Part shown: piece after piece, positions 10,435 through 22,000 of the stretch
How positions within the stretch are numbered: the stretch's first letter is position 1
Layout: each line of letters starts with the position of its first letter
Assembly (NCBI GenBank): GCA_946807835.1
Contig: OX327700.1
Span: 26,882,001-26,946,000, forward strand
DNA from: Ailanthus altissimus
Lineage: Eukaryota; Streptophyta; Magnoliopsida; Sapindales; Simaroubaceae
DNA: 64,000 nt
Direction: 5' to 3'
Notes under the pieces: generated by a model
Seen by the model: only the letters and a program-made list of their open reading frames with translations
What the model was told of the DNA's origin: nothing
Database searches by the model: none
Program-made: the position numbers and the translations under genes

Positions 10435-10815
10435 AAATAAACAAATCCCTTATTTCTTCTGTTGAAAATGATTTTTGATTCAAGTTGTCTATTGTTTGTT
10501 CAAATTCGTGATAAGCATTAGTAAGAAGTGGACCGTGAATTTTATTTATCCAAATTGTTTTTATCTTATTTTTGATAGAAATTTCATTTAGGATTACGGG
10601 TGAAAATATATTTTTTATTCTTTTACGATAAGGTCCATCTAAGAAAAGATCATATATTTTAGGTAAGGATTCTTTTGTAGTCTCATCATTACACAATTGA
10701 GTCCCCTTTTCGAGTACATCCAAAGTAAAAGATCCTTTATCTAAAACTTTGATTCGATTTCTAAACTCCTCGGTTAATTTTTTCTTTTTTTGTTCATTGG
10801 TGTAATATCGTTGCC
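10435..10815 (-). pseudogene. ycf1: Nuclear plastid DNA insert: ycf1 (Tic214) fragment
   Basis: The minus strand encodes a stretch that I recognise as chloroplast Ycf1: KKKKLTEEFRNRIKVLDKGS, TLDVLEKGTQLCNDETT, KIYDLFLDGPYRKRIK, TIWINKIHGPLL and a downstream FEQTIDNLNQKS. Full-length Ycf1 is a plastid-encoded protein of well over 1,500 residues associated with the inner envelope, so this piece of about 125 residues is only a fragment. It has no plastid neighbours and sits in nuclear intergenic DNA. The frame is still open over the whole segment (the open frame is 10379-10852), which suggests a fairly recent transfer. It lacks a start and the rest of the protein, so it is almost certainly not functional. 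Confidence 0.85.
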
Positions 10816-10816
10816 T

Positions 10817-10862
10817 AGGAAATGTCACTTGGCTTAAACTTGCAGTTATCATCCATTAATAC
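10817..10862. repeat. Direct repeat, right copy, flanking the ycf1-bearing insert
   Basis: The sequence from GGAAATGTCACTTGGCTTAA to ATCCATTAAT matches 9712-9760. It begins within a few bases of the end of the recognisable ycf1 sequence. Confidence 0.7.
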
Positions 10863-10869
10863 CATTCTA

Positions 10870-12300
10870 ACCTGTAGAACACTAAACATGTGTAGTTCTA
10901 GTTCTAGTTTTATTGAGATCTTTCCCAACCTTATGGTTTGATCATAAAATGCAGAAAGCTTTGATTCAATGCTAACAATCTTCAGGCCTTTCAATTGCTT
11001 ATCGCTCTTTTTTCCTTTTTGGTTGAACTGATGGCAATATTGGTCTTTTCTGAGATTCTATGAACCAATCCTAGATTTAGCTGTTATATGAGCTTCTTGA
11101 TTTATTTTTTATTTTTGTCTAAAATCCTCATTGCAATTATGTGAAGAATTAAGTCTTATTTATTGTCGTCATGGTTCTTGATTAAGCTCTTCCAAATATT
11201 TGAGAATCAAAACTGTGCTAAATCATATGTCGCACATACTGATGCCAAGAGTCCAACAGAATTTTAAATATTATCAGAATAATTGGCTAAGTGCATATCA
11301 ATCCTTTAGTAAAGGATTTTGATTCTCTGTAAAATGAGGAGTAACTGTTTAAAAGTTGTCATCTTTTGCTTAGCTAAAAGTTGTAAGCTGTAAGCTGTAA
11401 TTAGTGTAGACCTAAAGTGTAACTTAGTTTGTTCCAGTAATATGCTTCACTGGCTTTGAAGGGAAACTATTTTCTGTTCCAAATAATTAAGACTTCACAA
11501 ATCTTTCTAGGTTAAAAGGTGATATATTTTGTAGGTAGTTACATTGCATGTATAGGAACAGAACTTGTTGCTCTTCTCTGCATCTCAATGCCAGCTTGCT
11601 TCTCCTGGAGATCTATATTTTTCAGGACTCATTCAGAATATGGCCTCAGTCAAATCTCTGGAATATGACTTCATGTAGGCATGGCAGCATTGGATGATTC
11701 TGATTCATTCCTCTTGCAGAATCTCTTATCCCAGAATATCAGGTAGAGGTACTGTTTTCTCTAACATCCTATGTTGCAATTTTCAGCTTTTCTTTAAATT
11801 ATGTGATTAAGATAAGCATTTTCTGATTCATGATCACTTGTTAAGGATACAGAGAGTTATTGTTTGAACTGGACAGGGCTATTAATATGTCATGCTAGTT
11901 CAAGATGCCATACTATATAGCCAGGATCATGCTTGAGCTTCCCCCTAGCTATTTTGTTGGCTTAGGCATAGTTGTGGGAGATTGCTTAATGATCTCAAGA
12001 TTACATTGGACTCACCAGTTGAACTTGAATGTAAAAAACAGACACCATTTTGGCTGGGTTTAGGGCTGGTTAGGTTATGTGTAAATTGCTCGAACTAGCA
12101 ACTGGTTGTTCTTGACCATTCAATCAAGAACTGACATGTGGGACAGTTGAGTGCAAGCAATTTGATATAGGAAGAAATTATCTGCAATTTATGATGTTAA
12201 TTAATAAAAAGTTCTTTGTGCACTAAGTAGCTGTTAATGGCTAGTGTTTTATTTAATCACCAGCAAAGATCTTCAAAATACATAAATCAGAGACAGAGAA
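10870..12300. other. Non-coding stretch downstream of the chitinase-like gene
   Basis: No reading frame or family motif is recognised in this 1.4-kb segment. Base composition is less AT-extreme than in the flanking transposon regions. It probably holds the 3' flank of the minus-strand chitinase-like gene. Confidence 0.5.
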
Positions 12301-12561
12301 GGAGAGAGACATTATTTTGTGTAGGCCAAAAGGTTCTGCAACTGCGTCTCATAACAAAAACCATCCTTCTTGGAGTCATCTGCTGACCAAACAAATATTC
12401 CATGAAGCCTGCCCCGACTTTTAAGCCTATTGCAGGCCTCAAAAAACCCATTTTGAGGAGACAAACCCCCACTTCCATCAGTACCATAACTCACTAGGAT
12501 CTTAACTCCTTTATAATTCGAGCTCTGGGCTTTAAAATATTTCATAAACTTAGAAATGGTT

Positions 12562-13490
12562 AGTTACAAGACCAGCTATTGCTCAGCTGGTTACTGTCCT
12601 CACTGAGTGAAAACATACTCAGTTCAGTCACTGATTGTAGCACATCACTTGATCTGTGGCTTGCCTTAGAGAGAATGTATTGCTCTCAATTAATGGCCCA
12701 CATGATTGACGTGAAGAGATAACTTAATGTCACAAGGAAAGGCTCATTGAGCATGAGTGACTACTTTACCTAGATGAAAAAACTTGCTGGGATATTAGCA
12801 ACTTTTAGGAAAATCATTTCTGATATAGAACTGATCCAGTTCATCTTAGGGGGACTTGGTCCAGAATATGACCCTGTGGTAGTGATCATAACCCCAAATC
12901 TCAGTAATATCACACTTGAAGATGCTTATGCACCATTGCTAAACTTTAAGGGAAGGCTCGAAAGAAATGCCACTGAGAACATGGATTTGGAGGCCAACAT
13001 GACTTACAATATTGCAAATCAAAGAAGAAACTAGTTTGGAAGAGGGGCTGGTGGCAGAGGAACTCCAAGTCATGGTAGAGGGAGTGGCAGAGGAGCCAAT
13101 TACAGCAACAACAAATCAAACTACAACAAGAACAACAAAGGGAAAATAAAGCAATAAAGAGGAAAAGACAAACCCAAGGTGACTTGTCAAATTTGTTGGA
13201 AGGCAGGACATAAGGCAATGGACTGTTGGCATAGGTTTGAACAAGATTATGCACCTAAATCAACCAACCAACAGAACTCAGCCTATGTTGCTGCTCAAGA
13301 AGATGATGAAGATGAAGGCTGGTACCTTGACAGTGGTGCAACCAACCACATCACCAATAACCTCAACCATCTGACCACAAGAATTGAATACAAAGGTAAT
13401 CAGACCTTAGTAGTTGGTAATGGCAATAATTGCATATTTCTCATATTGGAACCTGCAAGTTGCACTTGTCACACACAAATGATACATTAG
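12562..13490 (+). pseudogene. Copia gag and start of protease (decayed)
   Basis: Gag residues visible include WLALERMY, DIELIQFILGGLGPEYDPVV and a Gly/Asn/Arg-rich stretch. The zinc knuckle is CQICWKAGHKAMDCW at 13186-13230, and the protease active-site region is WYLDSGATNHIT at 13320-13356 (catalytic Asp in DSG). In-frame stops lie near 12711, 13033 and 13156. The capsid start is missing. Confidence 0.85.
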
Positions 13491-13620
13491 TGCTCAAACA
13501 TGTTCTGTATGTGCCAAAAATGACCAAAAACCTAATTAGTATATCTAAACTAATGCAAGACAATGAAGTTACAATACAATTTTGTCATGATTTGTGTGTT
13601 GTGAAGGATAAGATGTAGAG

Positions 13621-14594
13621 GTGCTTCTTCAAGGAATGGCTAAGGGTGGTTTGTATCAGTTGGTTGTGGCAAACAACACACAAGATCAAACAGAAGTCAA
13701 ATATCCCAAACTAGCAATCTCCTTGTTTGCCTCACTTCCAGAAAAAGAGTTTGTAGAGAGTCATGTTTGTCTTTCAGTCTTTAAAGAAAATGAGTCTTAC
13801 TTGTCAAGTAAGCTAGCTACTTTTCATAGGCAAATTGGTCATCCTAGTGATCAAGTCTTGAGAAGAGTCCTACGTTCTTGTAATAAGTCTTCCTTTATGA
13901 ATAAAGTATTGAGATTGCTTTTTTGTGATGCTTGTGAAATGGGAAAGAACCATAAGTTAAGCTTTAAAAATTCTGAAAGTCATACAAAGAGACCACTTGA
14001 AATTCTGTATACTGACATTTGGGGTCCAACACCCTTAATCTCAGGAAATGGATTCAGATATTACCTTGGTATTGTGGATGACTATACAAGGTTTATTTGA
14101 ATTTTTCCTTTGCAGACAAAATGACAAACCACTCACACCATTTAACCTTTAAAGAACACATAGAAAGGCAACTTGAAACACAAATCAAGATCCTCTAAAC
14201 TGATATGGCAGTGAGTTCAAACCCTTAGAACCTCACCTGAATAGATGTGGAATACATATGAGACACACCTGCCCATATACATCGGAACAAAATGAAAGGA
14301 TAGAAAGAAGACATAGGCAAATAGTAGAAGTAGGTCTAACACTACTATCCACAAGCAAAAATGCCACTCAAATTCTGGTGGCAAGCTTTTGAGACAGCAA
14401 CTCATTTGATCAATTTATTGCCTACTCCCATTTTGAATCACAATACACTATATGAAAGATTTCTTGGAAAACCACCAAACTACGGCATGCTCAAGACCTT
14501 TGGCTGTGCATGCTTCCCACACTTAAGACCACTCAATAAACACAAATTAGGATTTCATACACACAAATGTGTATTCATAGGTTACAACTCATAA
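13621..14594 (+). pseudogene. Copia integrase region (decayed)
   Basis: GAG-pre-integrase with FHRQIGHPSDQVLRRV and CDACEMGKNHK is followed by the integrase core YTDIWGPTP and YYLGIVDDYTRF. A frame-broken middle (14100-14360) still carries remnants of the DDE core. The C-terminal part reads MPLKFWWQAFETATHLIN, LLPTP and CACFPHLRPLNKHKLGF. At least three stops or frameshifts interrupt it. Confidence 0.85.
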
Positions 14595-15159
14595 CATAAA
14601 GGTTATAAGTGTATGCTCCCCACTGGAAAAGTGTTTACATGTGACCTTTTGAAAATGAGTTTCCTTTTGATAGTGATGAGTGATTAAAAAATAGTCAAAC
14701 TCAGAAAATTGATCATTTCATGTATAGACAGTTTATGTATCTACCCTTCCATCAAGCAAATCACAATGCCACAATCACTGATGTGGAGCAACCAAGCTCA
14801 GACCAAGGAGAAGTGTCCAAACATCAGATAACTGATCACACACTGTCATCACCAACTTCTGTTGCATTGCCTCAAACACAAACCCAAACACCGGATACAC
14901 ACTCAAGTAATCAGCAACTCTCTTCAACCTCACAAAAATCAATTGAGCTAACCCCACTTGCAGAAACTGATATGAGGATACAACAGCAATAAATGGAGTC
15001 CATACATCCCATGACTACCAGATCAAAGTCAGGGATATTTAAACCAAAAATTTACTTGACTACTTAAGTAAACAAGTCTGATATTGAGGTTCCTGCAAAC
15101 ACAAAGGAGGCATTGAAGGACTCAAAATGGAGCGCAGCCATGACAGATGAGTATCAAGC

Positions 15160-16609
15160 TTGCTGAAAAATGATACACGGACACTTGTGAACTATAAACC
15201 TGAAATGAAGATAATAGAAAATAAGTGGGTTTATAAAGTTAAATATAAACCCAATGGTGAAGTGGCAAGGTTCAAAGCAAGACTTGTTGCTAAGGGGTAT
15301 CATCAAACAGAGGGGATAGACTACACAGAAACTTTTAGTCCAGTAGTAAAGTCAGCAACCATCAAGGTAGTGATCAGTCTTGCCACACACTTTAACTGGG
15401 ACATCAAGCAAGTTGACATTAACAATACTTTTCTAAATGGTGATTTGGCAGAACCAGAAGGCTTTGAAGATAAACAAAAGGCTAACAATGTGTGTAAACT
15501 GAAAAATGCTCTCTATGGACTTAAGCAAGCACCAAGAGCTTGGTTTCAAAAGTTGAAGTCAGCATTGCTACAATGGGGATTCAAGAATTCCAGGTCAGAT
15601 ACCTCTCTCTTTGTGCTTAAAGAAAAAGGAAGTCTAGTGATATTGCTGGTATATGTTGATGACATATTGATTACTGGTGACAATGAGGATCAGTGTAACA
15701 CTATAGTCAGCAAGCTTAACCAAACCTTTTCACTCAAAGTCCTAGGCTCTTTAAGTTATTTCTTAGGAATGGAAGTTAAAAGGAATGACAAAGGCCTGCA
15801 TCTAAATCAAAACAAGTATATCCTAGACATTTTAAAGAAAGTTGAGATGTCTAAGAGCAAACCATGTCAAACACCAATGAGTACTAATATGAAATTCACT
15901 AAAGATTGAGGGAAAGATTTTGAAGACTGCACATTATACATAGTACCATTGGGGCACTGCAATATGTGACTTTAACAAGGTCTGAAATAGCCTTCAGTGT
16001 CAATAGATTAAGCCAATTTCTTCAAAAACCAAAGATGGGACATTGGAATGGCTGCAAAAGAATTCTAAGGTACTTGCAAGGAAGCACAAGCCATGTCTTT
16101 ATTTCTCCAGAAACAGAGGCCTGGAGCTAGAAGGCTACACAGATGCAAATAGGGGAAATGATCTTGATGATAGGAGATCAACAGGAGGATATAGCATCTT
16201 TCTATGTGGTAATCTAGTCTCATGGAGCTCAAGAAAACAAAAGATAGTGTCAAGATCTAGCACTGAATCTGAGTATAGATCATTGGCTCAAACAGGTGCT
16301 GAGATAGCATGGATGAACTCTTTGTTATATGAATTACACATTAAGTTGTCTGCAAAACCAATTGTGTGGTGTGATAACCAAGGTGCAATTGCTCTGGCCA
16401 GCAATCTAGTATACCATGCAAGGACCAAACACATAGACATTGATGTACACTACATTCGAGATCAAGTGGCCAACAACGAGCTTGAGATCAGGTATGTTTC
16501 ATCTAAGAATCAAATAGCAGACATAATGACTAAACCATTGACAGTAGAGAGATTTAACTATTTGAAGAACAAGCTCAGAACCTCAAGCTTGAAGTGGGGA
16601 GTAAATTAA
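15160..16609 (+). pseudogene. Copia reverse transcriptase and RNase H (decayed)
   Basis: The reverse transcriptase reads NKWVYKVKYKPNGEVARFKA, LVAKGYHQTEGIDYTETFSP, LYGLKQAPRAWF and the catalytic YVDD at about 15652-15663. RNase H follows with [37 protein letters not shown] and [14 protein letters not shown], ending [13 protein letters not shown] at about 16566. A frame break lies between 15909 and 16043. The two catalytic blocks are well preserved, so the insertion may be moderately young. Confidence 0.9.
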
Positions 16610-17010
16610 GCTCTGAAATTGTATTCTGCAACATTGGTCTTTTGGAGGGAAAAGCATGTTACAAATGCTATGCTGGCAGAGATATAAAAGTAAGAAAAGG
16701 ACAAAAAGACAAAATTACAAGGTGTGAATAACTGTCATATGAAGAAATGAGCAACCAATGAAATGGAAGCAAGTACAGAGACACTTGGACCATGCAAGTA
16801 ACAACCCGAGAATATAGGAAAATAGCAATTATTGTTTTTGTATTAATAATTAGTATTGTACAGAAAATGGTTACATTTTGTCCTGTAATTCTTTCATTCT
16901 TCCTGTATAAAAAGGAATGCTCTCTTGTAAAGTACATAATCTGAAAAATAGGAGCCAAGAGCTCTCTCTTTCTCAGCAATTTTCTCTGGTTTATACTGTT
17001 AAAATCCAAC
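16601..17010 (+). mobile_element. 3' LTR-like end of the Copia element in the chitinase-like gene
   Basis: The segment follows a purine tract (GAAGTGGGGAG) at the end of RNase H. It contains a TATAAAAAGG promoter-like motif near 16905 and a pyrimidine-rich U5-like end (GCTCTCTCTTTCTC). No matching 5' LTR exists, so the exact start is uncertain, and the ends do not show the canonical TG...CA. Confidence 0.55.
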
Positions 17011-17726
17011 TGGTTGTGCCCTTGTCATAGGCATAGAACTGAAAGTTAATATAGTCTATGAGATGCTCGTACTTCCTCCACAGTGCCAAGTAATGTGGTT
17101 GCACAGAATCATCATCATATGGTGCTATTGATGCAAATGATACATACAACCCGGTGTTGTTTAAGGTAGAACAGTAGCCTCCCAATGCACTCAGCGAATG
17201 TATTAGGATCTGTATTGAAGTGCTCATAGTCAATATCAATTCCATCTAAATTATACAATCTTACAATCTCAGTTCTTGAAAGAAAAGCATTTCTAATCCT
17301 AGTTGGTTGATGCTGGACGTGAGGAATAGATGTTGGTGGTCATTTATCGTATCGCCTCCAAGAATCATAGCCACCTTGACATTTGAATGCTGAGCTTTGA
17401 TGGAGGAAACATGAGAGGGATTGAGGTTTTTTGTATCCCAGTTTACTAGGAAGTTACCATTGGTAGGGGAGGGATGGGAGGATGATGTGTAGTCCACAGC
17501 AAAGGAGAGAATGAAGTGAAATTCAACTTTAGAATTAATGGGTATATCTGAAAATGTAACTCCCTTGTCCTCAGCTCCTATGTATTCTCTAAAGAGCTTT
17601 GAGTTTGCTTGGGTCGCTTGGATTGATAAAAACAGGGTGAAGAGAATATTTAGAGGAAGAGGGACAAAGAGCTTGTATAAGTTCATTGCTGTTGGAAGTT
17701 GAGTAGGAGTTACGTTGTCCAGAAAG

Positions 17727-17737
17727 GTATTTATGGA
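17727..17737 (-). promoter_or_regulatory. Possible TATA box of the chitinase-like gene
   Basis: CCATAAATACC on the minus strand lies about 40-50 nt upstream of the start codon at 17686. The match is moderate and the spacing to the ATG is short, so this is a weak call. Confidence 0.3.
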
Positions 17738-19016
17738 AGTGAAAAATGGTTAGACACATAGAGTATGTTATAATCCACCAGATATTTGTTTTCATTTGGG
17801 TGTCTCATTTTATTAGAAGCAAATCTCAGTCTTTTTATTCATGGACAGTCGTAGTCCAAGTTATATGATGCATTTGAATATGTTGAAAAAAATATTATGT
17901 TGACAAGGGATTTGTTTTTGAGGAAATGCCTCCAACTTGCATCACAATTTCCTTTATAAGATGGTGCAAGAATTCATATTTTAAGCGCCTGGGTTTCAAT
18001 GGATCAAGCATTCTCATTGAACATGACCAAGGCCATTTTTTATTTTATCAGTGTTTGTAAATTATTCCTTCCTATGATTTCAGGTAGACATTCCGCTCAA
18101 TTATTTTATGGCTAGCTAATATGTTGAAGATGGGTCCTTGCAATTTGCAATGGAGGGTCAGCCAACGGAGAAAATTTTATGTATCATAGACATTTGAGAC
18201 CATGACCATCAATGACATACATAAGAAGCTGATCAAACATTTTAGAAATCAAGCCAAGTTACGAGGATATTTGTTGCCTAGAGGCTGGGACGGCAAAGGA
18301 GCAACTACCAAGACCCTTTTTGTCTGCGGCAATATTCATTGTTACCCTTCGGGTATTTCATAGTTTGTTTCACACTCAAAATTTTTGAATTTTGTGAAGT
18401 AACATCTATTAGACTATGTTCTGTTCCGGCTGGTAACAAAACTTCAAAAGAAAGAAAGGTTCTAAGTTGCACTCCTGTTAAACTTGTTTCTGCTGTTTAT
18501 ATTCTGACACTTCATTCAGTTTAACTTGACATTCATCATTCTAATTCCATCAAACTTGAATCAAGTTGTTCTTGATTAGATAAAAGATATTTTTCTTAAA
18601 ATTAATTCAAATTTGAAGCAAGTGATCTTGCATTTTTATAGTCTCCCGTGGTTCTTTTTGTTTTCTCCTCTTATTAAAGTTAATATTACAACTCCAAAAC
18701 AGAGCTTATACAACACACAAGTTTTTTTTTTTTTGATAATATGCATATTCTCTTGGGTTTTCGGTGGAGAGAAACATCTGCAAAAATATCTGGAAGACAA
18801 ATTCCACAGTTTTGGATAATATCATTGAATGATATATGTTACAAAAAAATGATTCACTCTTTATTTCCTTGACTATCAATAAAATTATCCCCTGAGCACA
18901 ACTCAATTAATGCTGCCAAGGATTTAAGATCAATAAAGAATATTTTTTTAAAAAAAAAAATGATCATCCAGCCACTTTCTGGCCAGGAAAAAAACAGAGA
19001 GGTGACTAAAAAGTTG
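17738..19016. other. Intergenic region between the chitinase-like and laccase genes
   Basis: I see no gene. The segment next to 19016 should contain the 3' UTR and polyadenylation region of the laccase gene, which ends at 19017 on the minus strand. Short open frames here match nothing I know. Confidence 0.5.
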
Positions 19017-22000
19017 TCAGCACTTTGGAAGATCTGCTGGTGGAGGAAGCAGCTTCTGATTGGGAAGCTTTCCATCTAAAACAATCCAAGCCATCCTCAG
19101 ACCCCAGCTTGTGTGCACTTCCAGGTGACAATGCATAAACCATACTCCTGTTAACAGACATCATCATCAAATTGAAATAAATTTAATTTAAAAAAGTAAA
19201 GGGTACTTGCAAAAATCATATCTATAACTATACATGGAAAATTGCTAGACTCGTTCAGGTCCAAATAAGTTATGTGCTCTAAATCAAAGATTCATTGTGT
19301 TCAAATCTTCCTCATGTCAGTGTCCAAATTAGCAATAAGACGTATCAATTATGTTTAAAAAATATGTATGTTATGGTGCCTGCTGTCTTTTCAAATTTCA
19401 CTCACCTGGATTGTCTGCAAGGAACCGAATTGCCACCCACCCACCTGAGGGCACGCCAACAGTGTTCCTCTCAACAGGATCAGCAAGATTGAATTTTGCA
19501 GGGTCCTTCTTTGGATCATAATTTCCAAAACCTTGGCCAATAACGAAGAAATTGAAGCCATGCAGGTGAAGAGGGTGGCTTTCAGCAGTCAGAATGCTTG
19601 TGTCCTGCATGATGACCTCCACACTAGTGTTAAAAGGAAGCACCACTACCTTTGTTCCATTAGTCACCATTGTATTATTTGGTGGGATGCCAGTATAATT
19701 AAATGGGAATAATGGAGTGGTAGGAAAATCAGTGGTGTAAACACCATTTGATTGACCAAAAAAGTGAGCTTGGAGAAGAGCTGTGCTCGGCATTGTAAAA
19801 GAAACATTATTAACTGAAGCTGCAAACATGGCTCCATTTGGTCCTCGGCAGGTTTGGTTACTCTGGCTGCAGGGGCTTGTTCCTAGGCCTACAGTGAAGA
19901 AATATCTCTTGTCAACCTTTTGGGGCACGTTGGCAGGGAATTGTGCATTGGCTAAGCTACGAAGTTTATTTATAAAATTTGTAGCAAACGAAGTGTCGTT
20001 GAGAGAAGGTAGAAATGGTTTAAAGAGTGGAAGTTTTTTAATCGAGTTGATTGAATGATGGAAATTGGGTGGTTTTTCATATTCTAAAATGCCAGCGACA
20101 GTGGAATTGTCGAATGTGGCTAGGCCAGTGACATAAGGCCTAGCAGCCATGAAAAATGTAGCATTTGGGTAGTGAGATTTGGTCTTGAGAAGAACGTTTG
20201 TTGTCTGTCCAGGGGCAATGAGTATTGTTTCAGTCTCAAAAGGTTTGACATAAACAGCATCAGCTTCAACAACTGTGAGGGTGTGGTTTGCTATGCTGAA
20301 GAAGAGCTCATCGTTGAGTGCAGCATTGATTAGTCGGAGGAGGTAAGTTTTTCTGGGCTTCACCTTCAGCCTGTACGTGTCTGCAAGTGCCAACTTTTAA
20401 AATATCAGATAACATGAATTTGGAAAGAAGCGGTGCAACATTTTTCTCTAGGTCAATTTTATAAACCTATTAATGTCATTGTTATTATTAATGTCCTAAA
20501 AGTTCCCCACCCATGGACTTGGTGATTATAAACCAATAGCATGCTGTATTATATAAATATATCATTAAAATAATTATTTTGAGAATGAGGAAGGTTATGT
20601 ATTATCTAATTAGCTCTAGTAAATTAATTTTTATTATTAACAAGAAAATAGTAGATAATGTTCTCATGACTCATGAATTAGTGAAGGGGTATGATAGAAA
20701 CCATGGGGTACCTAAGGGTGCACTTAAAATTGATCTCCGCAAAACCTATGACTTAGAATCATGGGACTTCTAAGAAAAAGTGATGATAGGTCTTTATTTT
20801 CCTTATTCATTCGATTGATCATGAGTTGTGTCGATCAAGTATGTTCTCTATAGTAATGAATGGCAATCTGAAGGGATTCTTCTCGGGTAAGAAAGGGTTA
20901 AGACAAGGGGACTCAATGTCTCCCTTACTTTTTGTGCTAGCAATGGAGTACCTTAGCAGGACCTTGAGCTGTATCCCTGAAGATCACTTTAAGTTTTATA
21001 AAAAGTGTAGGAGAATGAAGTTGAATCATTTAATATTTGTCGATGATTTATTCCTATTATCTCATGGCGATGTTAACTCTGTGGGCCAATTCAAGAAAAT
21101 CTTGAATGATTTTTACTTGGTATTTAGTTTGCAACTCAATGCGAACAAGAGCTCTATAGTTTTTGATAATGTTTTTGATCCTATCAAGACGACTATTATA
21201 CAGTTTACCGAATTTTAAAAAGGTATATTGCCTGTTAAATATTTGAGTGTTCCCCTAATTTCTGAAAGTCTTAAGAAAGAATATTGTCAAGATTTGATCA
21301 ATAAGATGGCCAAAAAACTATCGAGCTGGACAATGAAAATTTTAAGCTATGCAGGGCAATTATAATTGATTAATGCGATTTTACTGAGTATGTATGTTTA
21401 TTGGTGCTCTATATTTATCATTCCAAAAGCAGTTATTAAAGAGGTGGAAGGCTTGTGTAAGAGGTTCCTATAGCATGGTTATGATTCTCACTGTCGATGA
21501 GGTTTAGTTGCTTGGTAAGATGTTTACAAAGATAAGAAGAAAAGGGGTTTGCAAAGATAAAAAGAAAAGGGGGGTTTAGGTATTAAATCCTTGCACATGT
21601 GGAACCAAGCAGCAATTATCAAGCACATTTGGGAACTACTTGCTATTAAATCCTCATTATGGGCTAGATGAGTGATTAATAATAAGCTTAGTAGACTTAG
21701 TTTCTGGGGAATCACTAAACCGATAGATTATAGCTGGTCATAGAGAAAACTTCTTAAGCAACAAAGCCAAGTGAAAAACCTGATCAAATACGAGGTAGGA
21801 AATGGCTCATCAAATTTTTTTTCTGGTGTGATCCATAGATGAATGGGGAATCTATAATTGACAAGTTTTTCCAAGTGAACATCCGCAAAACCGACATTCC
21901 CTAGAATGCTAAAGTTAAAGATCTTTGGAGAAAAGGTAAATAGACCCTGCCTGACCCATTGGATGAGCATACTGCCCATGCCTGGGATTACATCAGTAAT

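Larger units (their letters stand above)
12562..17010 (+). mobile_element. Copia (Ty1-type) retrotransposon, 5'-truncated, inside the chitinase-like gene
   Basis: Gag, protease, integrase, reverse transcriptase and RNase H appear in Copia order on the plus strand, followed by an LTR-like 3' end. The left side begins directly inside gag (QDQLLLSW, then SSLSEN), so the 5' LTR, leader and gag start are missing. TGGTT occurs at both edges (12557-12561 and 17011-17015). Removing the element with one TGGTT restores the reading frame of the host gene across the joint, which fixes the borders. The element is opposite in orientation to the gene. Several stops and frameshifts make it inactive. Confidence 0.88.
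12312..17686 (-). pseudogene. GH18 chitinase-like (chitinase 2/narbonin type) gene, disrupted
   Basis: The gene reads on the minus strand from ATG 17686. Residues 1-27 look like a signal peptide (LPLNILFTLFLSIQATQA), followed by KLFREYIGAEDKGVTF and [15 protein letters not shown]. The GH18 catalytic signature [11 protein letters not shown], with its Glu, is present at about 17217-17250 but in a shifted frame. [10 protein letters not shown] and YINFQFYAYDKGTT follow, and the C-terminal part [20 protein letters not shown] to [15 protein letters not shown] lies at 12312-12556. A Copia element (12562-17010) separates the last two parts; the two sides together retain the family's usual order. Frameshifts lie near 17308 and 17173. 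With two frameshifts and a 4.4-kb insertion it should make no functional protein. Family members are secreted glycoside hydrolase-fold proteins; some are chitinases, others (narbonin-like) are storage proteins without activity. Confidence 0.85.

Noticed and set aside
17891..19000. Additional exon of chitinase or laccase in the gap
   Set aside because: The laccase stop at 19017 and the chitinase ATG at 17686 are well placed, and no family motif lies between them.
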